From contig JAUMWJ010000008.1 of the NCBI GenBank assembly GCA_030529655.1, positions 1 to 53,629 on the forward strand: DNA of 53,629 bases, written 5' to 3'. The notes beneath the pieces were generated by a model. It made no database searches and was not told the origin of the DNA. It worked only from the letters and a program-made list of their open reading frames with translations. The stretch is from Eubacteriales bacterium. Its GTDB lineage: Bacteria > Bacillota > Clostridia > Oscillospirales > Oscillospiraceae. Shown in pieces: positions 1 through 7,003 of this stretch; position 1 is the stretch's first letter, and the number at the start of each line of letters is the position of its first letter. The position numbers and the translations under genes are program-made.

Positions 1-124
1 ACCATGACTGACCGGATGCCTTGAGAAAGTCAATAAAATCATAAGCTGCCTGCCCGAATGTGCCGATACCGTAAGGGGAGGGCAAAGAGAAAACGGGCAT
101 GATAATACCGCTGGATCGCTTCAT
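1..124 (-). CDS. malQ: 4-alpha-glucanotransferase (amylomaltase), N-terminal part only
   Basis: Only the first 41 codons are in the window; the gene runs off the left edge. The translation begins MKRSSGIIMPVFSLPSPYGI and continues GTFGQAAYDFIDFLKASGQSW, matching the conserved N-terminus of GH77 amylomaltases (R-x-S-G-I-L, SLPSPYGIG, FIDFL, SGQ). By family knowledge the enzyme transfers alpha-1,4-glucan segments during cytoplasmic maltodextrin and glycogen metabolism. An ATG at 127 immediately precedes the chosen ATG at 124; the upstream AGGTGA fits the second better. A strong minus-strand promoter lies at 179-208. The recognition rests on the N-terminus alone, so the state of the catalytic domain is unknown. 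Confidence 0.8.
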   Translation of the reverse strand, partial: MKRSSGIIMPVFSLPSPYGIGTFGQAAYDFIDFLKASGQSW

Positions 125-178
125 CATATCACCTGATCTTTTCAAATGTTTTCGCGGTTAGGAGATAATCTTTATAGT

Positions 179-208
179 AATATAATGGAAAGAATAAACA
201 GATGTCAA
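179..208 (-). promoter_or_regulatory. sigma-A promoter for malQ
   Basis: On the minus strand, -35 TTGACA (208-203) and -10 TATATT (184-179) are separated by 18 bp, about 55 bp upstream of the malQ start. Confidence 0.6.
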
Positions 209-237
209 GCTACGGTACAATTTGGAGGTAAGCAAAA

Positions 238-425
238 ATGCGAAAATTTATGATGGTGTGGAAATATGATGAAATAATGCGCTGATTGGGAAAACGGTAA
301 CGCTGTCAAAATATGATCCGCAAAAGAATGACTTGCCGGAGCGCAGCGATTATATAGGTGCAAAGGTTTCCACATACAAGCCGAAGTTGTTTCTTCACGG
401 AGACAGAATCGATACGGAGGTTTGA
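238..425 (+). pseudogene. Frameshifted gene remnant, unknown family
   Basis: A good ribosome binding site (TTTGGAGGT, 221-229) precedes an ATG at 238, but the frame stops after 15 codons (TGA near 283). A different frame is open from 273 to a TGA at 423-425. It reads like real protein: LIGKTVTLSKYDPQKNDLPE, then RSDYIGAKVSTYKPKLFLHG, then DRIDTEV. The simplest reading is one short gene broken by an indel near 270-283, or the leftover of a larger deleted gene. I do not recognise the family. The rest of the 125-536 stretch holds only the malQ promoter and a possible STAS promoter. Confidence 0.35.
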
Positions 426-444
426 AAAAAATTCTCCTTTTTAC

Positions 445-474
445 TTGCAAAAACGGCCGATAATATAGTAGAAT
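445..474 (+). promoter_or_regulatory. putative promoter for the STAS gene
   Basis: -35 TTGCAA (445-450) and -10 TAGAAT (469-474) with an 18-bp spacer, 62 bp upstream of the STAS start codon. Confidence 0.45.
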
Positions 475-536
475 AACAAATAAGTTGGAATTTAACCGAT
501 TGGCAAAATGCTCTGAGTACATTAGGAGGATATGAT

Positions 537-833
537 ATGAACATCAGTAAGATAGAAAATGAACGCAGTCTGACACTGGCACTGGCAGGGCGTCTGGATA
601 CCACCACGGCACCGCAGCTTGAACAGGCGGTCAACGAATCCATCGACGGGATCACAGAGCTGATCTTCGATCTGGAAAAACTTGACTATGTCTCCTCGGC
701 CGGCCTGCGCGTGCTGCTGGCCGCCCAGAAGCGCATGAACAAGCAGGGCAGCATGACCGTGAAAAACATCTGCAGCGACATTATGGAGGTTTTCCAGATC
801 ACCGGCTTCACCGAAATCCTGACCATCGAATAA
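537..833 (+). CDS. STAS-domain anti-sigma factor antagonist (SpoIIAA/RsbV-like)
   Basis: This 98-residue protein is a single STAS domain. It shows the hallmark segment LDYVSSAGLRVLLAAQKRM (about residues 49-67), whose serine pair is where partner anti-sigma kinases phosphorylate SpoIIAA/RsbV proteins. The N-terminal TLALAGRLDTTTAPQLE strand-helix is also typical. Family members bind and neutralise a cytoplasmic anti-sigma ATPase when unphosphorylated. A strong AGGAGG sits at 522-527, 9 bp before ATG 537. The expected partner ATPase is encoded immediately downstream but is truncated (898-1107), so this copy may now be an orphan or may act with a kinase encoded elsewhere. Confidence 0.88.
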   Translation: MNISKIENERSLTLALAGRLDTTTAPQLEQAVNESIDGITELIFDLEKLDYVSSAGLRVLLAAQKRMNKQGSMTVKNICSDIMEVFQITGFTEILTIE

Positions 834-897
834 GCTCTGCCGTATATCATCTGAATTGATCAAGACGCGATACTCATGACAAAGAAGGGATTCCCCC

Positions 898-1107
898 ATG
901 AATGAAAATGAGATCAAGATTGTTCCGGACAATCGGGTGATCCCTATCGCCGTATCCGCTGCACAGGAATACGCGCGCTACTACTTCAAAAACGAAAAGA
1001 ACATCAAGGCCACTGGCATGGCGCTGGAAGAAGCCATTGCCAACATCACCGAAGGAATGAATACCGAGAAGATCCGTAAAAGGTTTTTCTCGGTATTTTT
1101 CTTTTGA
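898..1107 (+). pseudogene. Truncated anti-sigma factor ATPase (RsbW/SpoIIAB-like GHKL domain), 3' deleted
   Basis: The first about 52 residues match the start of an HATPase_c anti-sigma factor: VIPIAVSAAQEYARYYF followed by the N-box-like ATGMALEEAIANITEG. Normal family members run to about 135-145 residues with G1 and G2 ATP-lid motifs. Here the frame passes straight into an intrinsic terminator (1060-1106) and ends RKRFFSVFFF, so the nucleotide-binding half is missing. A deletion is the likely cause. The following 1108-1290 stretch holds a short open segment without a start (readable as AEEFAEIRMHKKVYYLVGF around 1138-1196). It could be the 3' relic of another deleted gene; I do not recognise it. 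Confidence 0.7.
1060..1106 (+). terminator. intrinsic terminator inside the truncated ATPase frame
   Basis: Stem AATACCGAGAA (1060-1070) pairs with TTCTCGGTATT (1087-1097) and is followed by a T-rich tract (TTTTTCTTTT). Confidence 0.65.
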
Positions 1108-1229
1108 TTGCCCGGTTTCATGTGCTGACGCAGGACGCGCAGAGGAATTCGCTGAAATACGGATGCACAAGAAGGTGTACTATTTGGTGGGTTTTACCTT
1201 GCAATCCGTACTATTTTGTCATTCTCTAT

Positions 1230-1258
1230 TTGACAAACAGCTTACTATGATGCAAAAT
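1230..1258 (+). promoter_or_regulatory. putative promoter for the EamA gene
   Basis: Consensus -35 TTGACA (1230-1235), 17-bp spacer, weaker -10 CAAAAT (1253-1258). Confidence 0.45.
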
Positions 1259-1293
1259 AATGGCAAATAAAATCACAAGGGGGTGGCTTTTTG

Positions 1294-2208
1294 ATGAATG
1301 AAAAAAGAAACGACACAAAGTCACTGATCTCTTTCATCGGCTCTATGCTGGTTTTCGGAACAGTGGGAATTTTTCGCCGTTATATTCCGTTGCCATCGGC
1401 ACTGCTGGCCTGCTGCAGAGGCGTGATCGGCTCGGCGTTTCTGCTGATACTTGCGGCTTTGCAAAAAGGGCGGACACGGCAGAGAATCGGCGCAAAGAAA
1501 ACGGCGATACTTGCTTTTGTCGGGGCGCTTATCGGCATTAACTGGCTATTGCTGTTCGAGGCGTATAATTATACTACGGTGGCAACAGCTACCCTGTGCT
1601 ACTATATGGAGCCGACTATCGTGGTACTGCTTTCGCCGCTGGTGTTCCGCGAAAAGCTGACGGTAAAAAAAGGGTTATGCGCGCTTGTTGCTGTGATCGG
1701 TATGGTATTTGTGTCCGGTGTGATAGAGAGCGGTATGCCTTCATTGACAGAGATCAAAGGCGTTTTATTCGGCTTGGGAGCCGCAGTGCTGTATGCCGCA
1801 GTCGTCATGATCAACAAGAAACTGCCCGGCATTGAAGCCTACCAAAAGACGATTATTCAGTTATTTTCAGCGGCGGTCATTATGGCACCGTATTTATTGC
1901 TGGCACAGGATTTTTCGGCAGTAAGGATCAATACCAGATCCATTGTGATGATAGGGATTCTCGGCCTGATACATACGGGCTTGAACTATGCCATCTATTT
2001 TGGCAGTATGGACGGTCTGCACGCACAGAGTGTGGCGCTGTTCAGCTATCTCGATCCTGTGACGGCGCTGATCCTCTCAGCTCTTATTTTGCATGAAACC
2101 ATGTCCGGATGGGGTATTATTGGCGCGGTGCTGATTCTGGGCGCGGCGTTAATCAGCGAATTTGACGGAAATCTGCGGAAAAGTGCCGGGAAAAATGGGG
2201 AATTGTAA
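1294..2208 (+). CDS. EamA/DMT-superfamily permease
   Basis: A 304-residue integral membrane protein with about ten hydrophobic segments arranged as two EamA repeats, for example SFIGSMLVFGTVGIF near the N-terminus and ALFSYLDPVTALILSALIL near the C-terminus. The internal YYMEPTIVVLLSPLVFREKL and SYLDPVTALILSALILHE segments are the repeated signature of this family. Members export or import amino acids, nucleosides or other small metabolites; the substrate is not predictable here. A TTG at 1291 is in frame, but AAGGGGGTGG at 1277-1286 is better spaced for ATG 1294. It has its own putative promoter and no operon partner. Confidence 0.87.
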   Translation: MNEKRNDTKSLISFIGSMLVFGTVGIFRRYIPLPSALLACCRGVIGSAFLLILAALQKGRTRQRIGAKKTAILAFVGALIGINWLLLFEAYNYTTVATATLCYYMEPTIVVLLSPLVFREKLTVKKGLCALVAVIGMVFVSGVIESGMPSLTEIKGVLFGLGAAVLYAAVVMINKKLPGIEAYQKTIIQLFSAAVIMAPYLLLAQDFSAVRINTRSIVMIGILGLIHTGLNYAIYFGSMDGLHAQSVALFSYLDPVTALILSALILHETMSGWGIIGAVLILGAALISEFDGNLRKSAGKNGEL

Positions 2209-2227
2209 GCCAATTACATCCTTTTTC

Positions 2228-2256
2228 TTGACGGCTGTGAAAAAATCAAGTACAAT
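2228..2256 (+). promoter_or_regulatory. sigma-A promoter for the OYE-family gene
   Basis: -35 TTGACG (2228-2233), 17-bp spacer, -10 TACAAT (2251-2256), 78 bp upstream of the start codon. Confidence 0.7.
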
Positions 2257-2334
2257 ACATTTATGTGAATATCTGCCTGTACTGAAGAACAGGTGAAAGA
2301 GAATTTTAGTGAAAATCACGAAGGAGGACCCCTT

Positions 2335-4401
2335 ATGATGAACGAAAAATATCAAGCCCTCTTTACGCCGTGGAAGATCGGCAATGTGGAAATCAAAAAC
2401 CGTATCGTACAGACTTCTATGGGCGGTACATCCCTGTTCGGTTGGCTGGAGCCCTGCCATTTCGACAAGGAAGCGGCGCATCACATTCTCAACCGCGCAC
2501 AGGAGAATGTGGGTCTGGTGCTGCCCGGTATGCAATGTGTACGCGATACCATGGGCAAGCGGTGGCTCTATCAGAACAAGAAGATGTTCAAGGACCTGGC
2601 GGAGTGGATGCCCGAATTCCACAAAACCGGCGCCAAGCTGTTCGTGCAGTTGGCCGGTGGTTTCGGCCGCTCTATGGCTATCAACGACATGATGGTCATG
2701 CTGCTCAAAAATAAGCCTGTGGGCAAGGTGGCAAGTGCATTTTTGGATGTGGAATACTGCTGCGCTTCCTGCTCCGAAACGCCTAACCGCTGGCAGGAGG
2801 ACTACACCTCCCGCGCATTGACCCGTGAGGAGATCAAGGAGATGGTGGAGGCCTTTGCCAAGACCGCCAAAATGTGCAAGGACGCCGGCGTGGACGGTGT
2901 GGAAATCCATGCGGTGCATGAAGGCTATCTGCTGGATCAGTTCACCATGAAGAACTGGAACTTCCGTACCGATGAGTACGGCGGCTCCTTCGAGAATCGC
3001 TATCGTTTCCCCGTGGAGATCGTGCAGGCTATCAAGCGTGAGTGCGGTCAGGACTTCCCCGTGGCACTGCGTTACTCTGTGGTGTCCAAGACTAAGGGCT
3101 GGGGCGAAGGCGCTGTGCCCGGTGAGGAATTCGAGGAATTCGGCCGCGATATGGAAGAGTCCGAGAAGGCCATCAAGTATCTGGAGGAAGCCGGATACGA
3201 TATGTTCGACTGCGATAACGGTACATACGATGCCTGGTACTGGGCACATCCCCCCGTATATATGCCTGAGAACTGCAACCTGTCCGAAGTGGAGCATATC
3301 AAGAACTTTACCAGCAAGCCCGTGGTTTGCGCCGGTAAGATGACCCCCGATGTGGCTGCTGCTGAGATCGCTGCCGGCAGAATCGACGGTATGGGTACTG
3401 CCCGTCAGAACCTGGTCGATCCTGAGTGGGTCACCAAGCTGATGAGCGGCCGTGAGGAAGAGATCAAGCCCTGTATCAACTGCCACAATGCCTGCTTCAG
3501 CTTTGCTAAGTCCAAGGGTACTGCCAACACCCAGAGTCTGGACGACTCCCTGCATCTGGCACGCTGCGCGCTGACCCCCAGCACCATGCAGCACAATAAA
3601 TATAAAATCGTACCCACCCGTCACCCCAAGAAGGTGGCCATCATCGGCGCCGGTATCGGCGGTATGGAAGCCGCTCTGGTGCTGAAAAAGCGCGGTCATA
3701 TGCCTGTGATCTTCGAGAAAGAAGAGCGTCTGGGCGGCCTGTATAACACCGCCAGCGCTATGAGCTTCAAGGGGGCTGACAAGCAGCTTCTGAAGTGGTA
3801 TGAGCGTGAGTTGAAGGAGCATGAGATCGAAGTGCGCTTCAACACCGAGGTCAACGATGTCAACGTGCTGCTGCGTCAGTTCGACGAGGTCATCATCAGT
3901 GTGGGCAGTGAGCCCAAGCACCTGCTGGTGCCCGGTTTCAACAAGACCCTGACCTTCACCGACCTGCTGGATAGCGATAAGGAAATCGGCGACAAGGTGG
4001 TCTTCTTCGGCGGCGGTCAGTCCTCCTGCGAGGCGGCTTATGAACTGGTATTGCAGGGTAAGCACCCCGTTATCGTGGAATACGCCAACGATCTGATCGT
4101 GGCAAAAGGTACCTGCCTTGCTAACAGCTCCTTCCTGCGCGATATGCTGCGCTTCAAGAAGGTTCCCATCTATCTGGAGCACTCCATCAGCGAGATCGGT
4201 GACGGCTATGTCATGGTTAAGCCCAACAACGGCGGCGAGGCCTTCCGCGTGGACTGCGACAATGTGGTCAACGGTATCGGTTTCGTGCCCAAGGCATTCA
4301 ACGGCGCAGGCCGTCATGTCCACAAGATCGGTACCTGCGTCAACTGGGGCAACCTGCGCAATGTCATTTGGAGCGCATGGGATGTGTGCATGAAGATCTG
4401 A
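2335..4401 (+). CDS. Old Yellow Enzyme family FMN/4Fe-4S/FAD oxidoreductase (2,4-dienoyl-CoA/enoate reductase or BaiCD/BaiH type)
   Basis: 688 residues. The N-terminal half is an OYE TIM barrel (LFTPWKIGNVEIKNRIV at the start; HAVHEGYLLDQF and NFRTDEYGGSFENRYRFPVE for FMN and substrate). A Fe-S motif follows (CINCHNAC plus a fourth Cys 23 residues on), then a GxGxxG FAD/NAD(P) domain (VAIIGAGIGGMEAALVL). By family, FMN reduces an activated C=C bond with electrons passed from NAD(P)H through FAD and the cluster. Substrates range from dienoyl-CoA to bile acids and cinnamates and cannot be fixed here. A GTG at 2293 is in frame, but AAGGAGG (2321-2327) points to ATG 2335. Codon choice is strongly biased, suggesting high expression. 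Single gene with own promoter and terminator. Confidence 0.88.
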   Translation: MMNEKYQALFTPWKIGNVEIKNRIVQTSMGGTSLFGWLEPCHFDKEAAHHILNRAQENVGLVLPGMQCVRDTMGKRWLYQNKKMFKDLAEWMPEFHKTGAKLFVQLAGGFGRSMAINDMMVMLLKNKPVGKVASAFLDVEYCCASCSETPNRWQEDYTSRALTREEIKEMVEAFAKTAKMCKDAGVDGVEIHAVHEGYLLDQFTMKNWNFRTDEYGGSFENRYRFPVEIVQAIKRECGQDFPVALRYSVVSKTKGWGEGAVPGEEFEEFGRDMEESEKAIKYLEEAGYDMFDCDNGTYDAWYWAHPPVYMPENCNLSEVEHIKNFTSKPVVCAGKMTPDVAAAEIAAGRIDGMGTARQNLVDPEWVTKLMSGREEEIKPCINCHNACFSFAKSKGTANTQSLDDSLHLARCALTPSTMQHNKYKIVPTRHPKKVAIIGAGIGGMEAALVLKKRGHMPVIFEKEERLGGLYNTASAMSFKGADKQLLKWYERELKEHEIEVRFNTEVNDVNVLLRQFDEVIISVGSEPKHLLVPGFNKTLTFTDLLDSDKEIGDKVVFFGGGQSSCEAAYELVLQGKHPVIVEYANDLIVAKGTCLANSSFLRDMLRFKKVPIYLEHSISEIGDGYVMVKPNNGGEAFRVDCDNVVNGIGFVPKAFNGAGRHVHKIGTCVNWGNLRNVIWSAWDVCMKI

Positions 4402-4443
4402 TGGGATACGCTTTTCGCTTATTCTATATCATAAAAATCATAA

Positions 4444-4476
4444 AAGCAGCGGCAGACGAAAGTTTGCCGCTGTTTT
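4444..4476 (+). terminator. intrinsic terminator after the OYE gene
   Basis: Stem CAGCGGCA (4447-4454) / TGCCGCTG (4465-4472) followed by TTTT. Confidence 0.75.
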
Positions 4477-4511
4477 CATGGTATGTACAGGGATAGATGG
4501 AAAAGAAAGGG

Positions 4512-4540
4512 TTGTTTTTTTCGTGGAAATCCGTTACACT
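4512..4540 (+). promoter_or_regulatory. putative promoter for the small membrane protein
   Basis: -35-like TTGTTT (4512-4517), 17-bp spacer, -10 TACACT (4535-4540). Confidence 0.45.
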
Positions 4541-4572
4541 ATGGATAAGTAATTTTGCGGGAGGAAACGCAT

Positions 4573-4830
4573 ATGTCTTTTGAGAAGAGAAGAAAAATCT
4601 GTATTGGCCTGTTGGCTGTTTCCGTCATTTTTTGGTTTCTGCGTAAGTTGAGCATCGTGTACATTCCGGCTGCATCTGCTTTCGCTCTGGCGGCTTCCAT
4701 GATCCTTTTGGGTGTGTCTATGCTGCAGACAAGCAGCTCGAAGAAGCTGGCTTCCGTGTTTATCATCGCATTCGGCCTGTTTATGATCGTGTTCGGTGTC
4801 ATCGAACTGTACGGCTATTTCCACGGATAA
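4573..4830 (+). CDS. Small membrane protein, unknown function
   Basis: An 85-residue protein with three predicted membrane segments: ICIGLLAVSVIFWFL, IPAASAFALAASMILLGVSML and LASVFIIAFGLFMIVFGVIEL, joined by short basic loops (EKRRK, SSSKK). I do not recognise a family. ATG 4573 is chosen because GGGAGG at 4559-4564 lies 8 bp upstream; an in-frame TTG at 4555 would include the ribosome binding site. It is a single gene between its own putative promoter and a strong terminator, directly upstream of the phage cassette. Confidence 0.7.
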   Translation: MSFEKRRKICIGLLAVSVIFWFLRKLSIVYIPAASAFALAASMILLGVSMLQTSSSKKLASVFIIAFGLFMIVFGVIELYGYFHG

Positions 4831-4842
4831 AAACTGCATCCG

Positions 4843-4876
4843 GCGCATCGCCTTTCGGCGATGCGCTATTTTTTTT
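4843..4876 (+). terminator. strong intrinsic terminator before the phage cassette
   Basis: Perfect 10-bp stem GCGCATCGCC (4843-4852) / GGCGATGCGC (4857-4866) with a TTTC loop, then TA and eight T residues. Confidence 0.9.
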
Positions 4877-4940
4877 GCCTGTTACCTTTTTTTGTGCAAC
4901 AAATGAGTGGTGCAGTGCGGTAAATGTGGGGGTGAAGCAG

Positions 4941-5135
4941 ATGCGATTTCCGTTACTGTGTGAGGAGGACGGCAGCAGCGTGTGCGCTGTATGCGATATA
5001 TGCGGCAGTGAGATTTACAGGGATGAAGCGTTCTACCGCTTAAACGGCGAAACCGTTTGCGATGACTGCGTGGGGGATTATGCGCGGCTTTTTTTTGCCC
5101 CTTTTCGTGAAGATGGGAGATGGAGAGATGGATAA
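4941..5135 (+). CDS. Small zinc-ribbon protein at the head of the phage cassette
   Basis: 64 residues with cysteines spaced as a zinc ribbon: CAVCDICGSEIYRDEAF and later VCDDC, that is CxxCxxC plus CxxC. Such small treble-clef or LIM-like proteins often sit just before terminase genes in Firmicutes phages; the role is unknown, possibly DNA or terminase binding. ATG 4941 is chosen over an upstream alternative at 4875 because it follows GGGGGTGA at 4928-4935 and because the upstream codons overlap the preceding terminator. Its stop codon overlaps the next start by 8 bp, so it belongs to the terminase operon. Confidence 0.6.
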   Translation: MRFPLLCEEDGSSVCAVCDICGSEIYRDEAFYRLNGETVCDDCVGDYARLFFAPFREDGRWRDG

Positions 5136-5514
5136 TAGCGCATGGCAAGAGATACGGAAACGGTATGAACGCGGTGGGATCAGCTACAGAGAATTGAGTA
5201 AACAGTTCGGTGTGCCTGTCAGTGCGATCGGTAAGCGTGCTAAACGGGAGGATTGGAGCGGTGATCGCAAACAAATGGCGAGAAAAAAATCCGGTGGAAA
5301 TCTCCATGAGGCGGCAGGACGGTTACTGACGATTGCTTCGGATCTGGTGAGCAAGGCGGAGCATGAGCGACAGATGGATGTGAAAACATTGAAAGAGCTG
5401 ACCGCTGTGCTGAAAGAATTGAATCAACTGTCAAGAACGATAGAAAACGAAAAAGAGGAGGATTCTATCGTGCGCGTGATACTGGAAGGGCAAGCAGAGG
5501 AGTGGGGGCAATGA
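5128..5514 (+). CDS. Phage terminase small subunit (TerS)
   Basis: 128 residues. The N-terminal half carries a helix-turn-helix, YERGGISYRELSKQFGVPVS followed by AIGKRAKREDW, the DNA-recognition module of small terminases that read pac or cos sequences. The C-terminal half is helical and charged (VKTLKELTAVLKELNQLSRT), as expected for the oligomerisation region. The longer frame from 5062 lacks a suitable ribosome binding site; ATG 5128 follows GGGAGATGGAGAG. The gene overlaps TerL by ATGA (5511-5514), typical of translational coupling in packaging operons. Confidence 0.78.
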   Translation: MDNSAWQEIRKRYERGGISYRELSKQFGVPVSAIGKRAKREDWSGDRKQMARKKSGGNLHEAAGRLLTIASDLVSKAEHERQMDVKTLKELTAVLKELNQLSRTIENEKEEDSIVRVILEGQAEEWGQ

Positions 5515-6908
5515 ATGTGCGCCAACTGAAAATCGGAACACCCAACGATAAGCAAAAACAATTTTTGCAATGCAGGAAAAAGTACATCGCTTTCGGCGGA
5601 GCGCGTGGCGGCGGCAAAAGCTGGGCGGTACGCACCAAGGCGAAGCTGATGGCACTGCGCTATCCGGGAATCCGCTTGCTGCTCGTCAGACGAAGCTATC
5701 CGGAAGTGGAAACCAATCATGTGCGCTTTTTACGCGCCGAATTGGCAGGTATTGCGGAATACCGCGCGTCAGCAAGACAGTTCCTGTTTCCAAACGGAAG
5801 TATATTGGAGCTTGGCTACTGCGCCTGCGACAGCGATCTGGATCGCTATCAGGGTGCCGAATTCGATGTGATCTTCTTGGACGAGGCAACTCAGCTTCGC
5901 GAAATTTGGATGCGACAATTTGCTGCCTGCCTGCGCGGTGTGAACAACTTCCCTAAACGCATTTACTATACCTGCAATCCGGGCGGTCCGGGACACAGTT
6001 ACATTAAGCGGCTATTTATCGATAGACGGTATGAACCGGGAGAGGATCCGGAGGACTATGCCTTTATTCCCGCCCGTGTGACCGACAATCAGGCACTTTT
6101 GAAGGCACAGCCGGACTATCTTAAGCAGCTCCAATCCCTGCCAAGAAAACTGCGCGAGGCATGGTTGGAGGGGAAATGGGATATTTTCGAGGGACAGTTT
6201 TTTCAGGAGTTTACCGATGATCCCGACCACTACCGTGACAGGCGGTTTACTCATGTGATTGAGCCGTTTGAGATACCAAGAGAGTGGCGCATTTACCGCA
6301 GCTATGACTTCGGCTACGCCAAGCCCTTTTCCTGCGCATGGTGGGCCGTCGATCCCGACGGTGTGATCTATCGTATTCTGGAGCTATACGGCTGTACGGG
6401 CAATCCCGACGAGGGTGTGCGATGGACACCGGATAAGCAATTCGCGGAAATGCGATGCATTGAGGACAGCCATCCGTGGCTGAAAGGGCGGGATATTCAA
6501 GGCGTGGCTGACCCAGCCATTTGGGACAGCAGCCGTGGTGAAAGTATTTATGAAACGGCACTAAAGTACCGCATTTACTTTACAAAGGGTGATAATCGGC
6601 GTATTCCCGGATGGATGCAGCTTCATTATCGAATGACCTTCGATGAGGAGGGGTATCCGATGATGTATATTTTTAACACCTGTCGGGCATTTTTGCGCAC
6701 CGTGCCATCGTTGCTGTTCTCTGACAGCGAGGTGGAGGACCTGGACACCAAGCAGGAGGACCATGTGGCCGACGAGTGCCGCTATTTCTGTATGTCACGG
6801 CCCATTCCGCCGCGGCGAAATGACAGCCAAACAAAACCACAGGACGATCCGTTAGACTTGCACAAGGGTAGTTTCGGCTCCTGGGGTGCTGTGAAAAAAT
6901 TCGGATAG
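5511..6908 (+). CDS. Phage terminase large subunit (TerL)
   Basis: 465 residues with both terminase halves. The ATPase shows a Walker A GGARGGGKS (residues 29-37), Walker B VIFLDE (120-125) and a coupling motif YYTCNPGGPG (152-161). The nuclease half shows SYDFGYAKPF with a likely metal-binding Asp266 and a second acidic site in GVADPAIWD (Asp334). By family it powers DNA translocation into the prohead through the portal and cuts the concatemer. All key residues are present, so packaging could be functional. ATG 5511 overlaps the TerS stop; a GTG at 5502 is a weaker alternative. Confidence 0.95.
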   Translation: MNVRQLKIGTPNDKQKQFLQCRKKYIAFGGARGGGKSWAVRTKAKLMALRYPGIRLLLVRRSYPEVETNHVRFLRAELAGIAEYRASARQFLFPNGSILELGYCACDSDLDRYQGAEFDVIFLDEATQLREIWMRQFAACLRGVNNFPKRIYYTCNPGGPGHSYIKRLFIDRRYEPGEDPEDYAFIPARVTDNQALLKAQPDYLKQLQSLPRKLREAWLEGKWDIFEGQFFQEFTDDPDHYRDRRFTHVIEPFEIPREWRIYRSYDFGYAKPFSCAWWAVDPDGVIYRILELYGCTGNPDEGVRWTPDKQFAEMRCIEDSHPWLKGRDIQGVADPAIWDSSRGESIYETALKYRIYFTKGDNRRIPGWMQLHYRMTFDEEGYPMMYIFNTCRAFLRTVPSLLFSDSEVEDLDTKQEDHVADECRYFCMSRPIPPRRNDSQTKPQDDPLDLHKGSFGSWGAVKKFG

Positions 6909-7003
6909 TTTTTAGAGTTGTTGTCCGGATATGTGCAACAGACGGCAATCGATCAGACAGAGATGGAAAGCAATTCCCAATACATCAATGAGGGAGGAAC
7001 CAT

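Noticed and set aside
2149..4323. 724-codon open frame antisense to the OYE gene
   Set aside because: It mirrors a strongly codon-biased real gene, has no ribosome binding site or recognisable domain, and reads as His/Gly/Leu-rich shadow protein. The same applies to long antisense frames over the capsid gene (9656-11035), pgcA (24516-25544), murA (27311-28171) and hydA (29738-31066).
4867..4940. Possible attL and promoter in front of the phage cassette
   Set aside because: No convincing copy of any segment was found after 17158, and the only -10-like boxes have poor spacing. A repeat search by program would be decisive.
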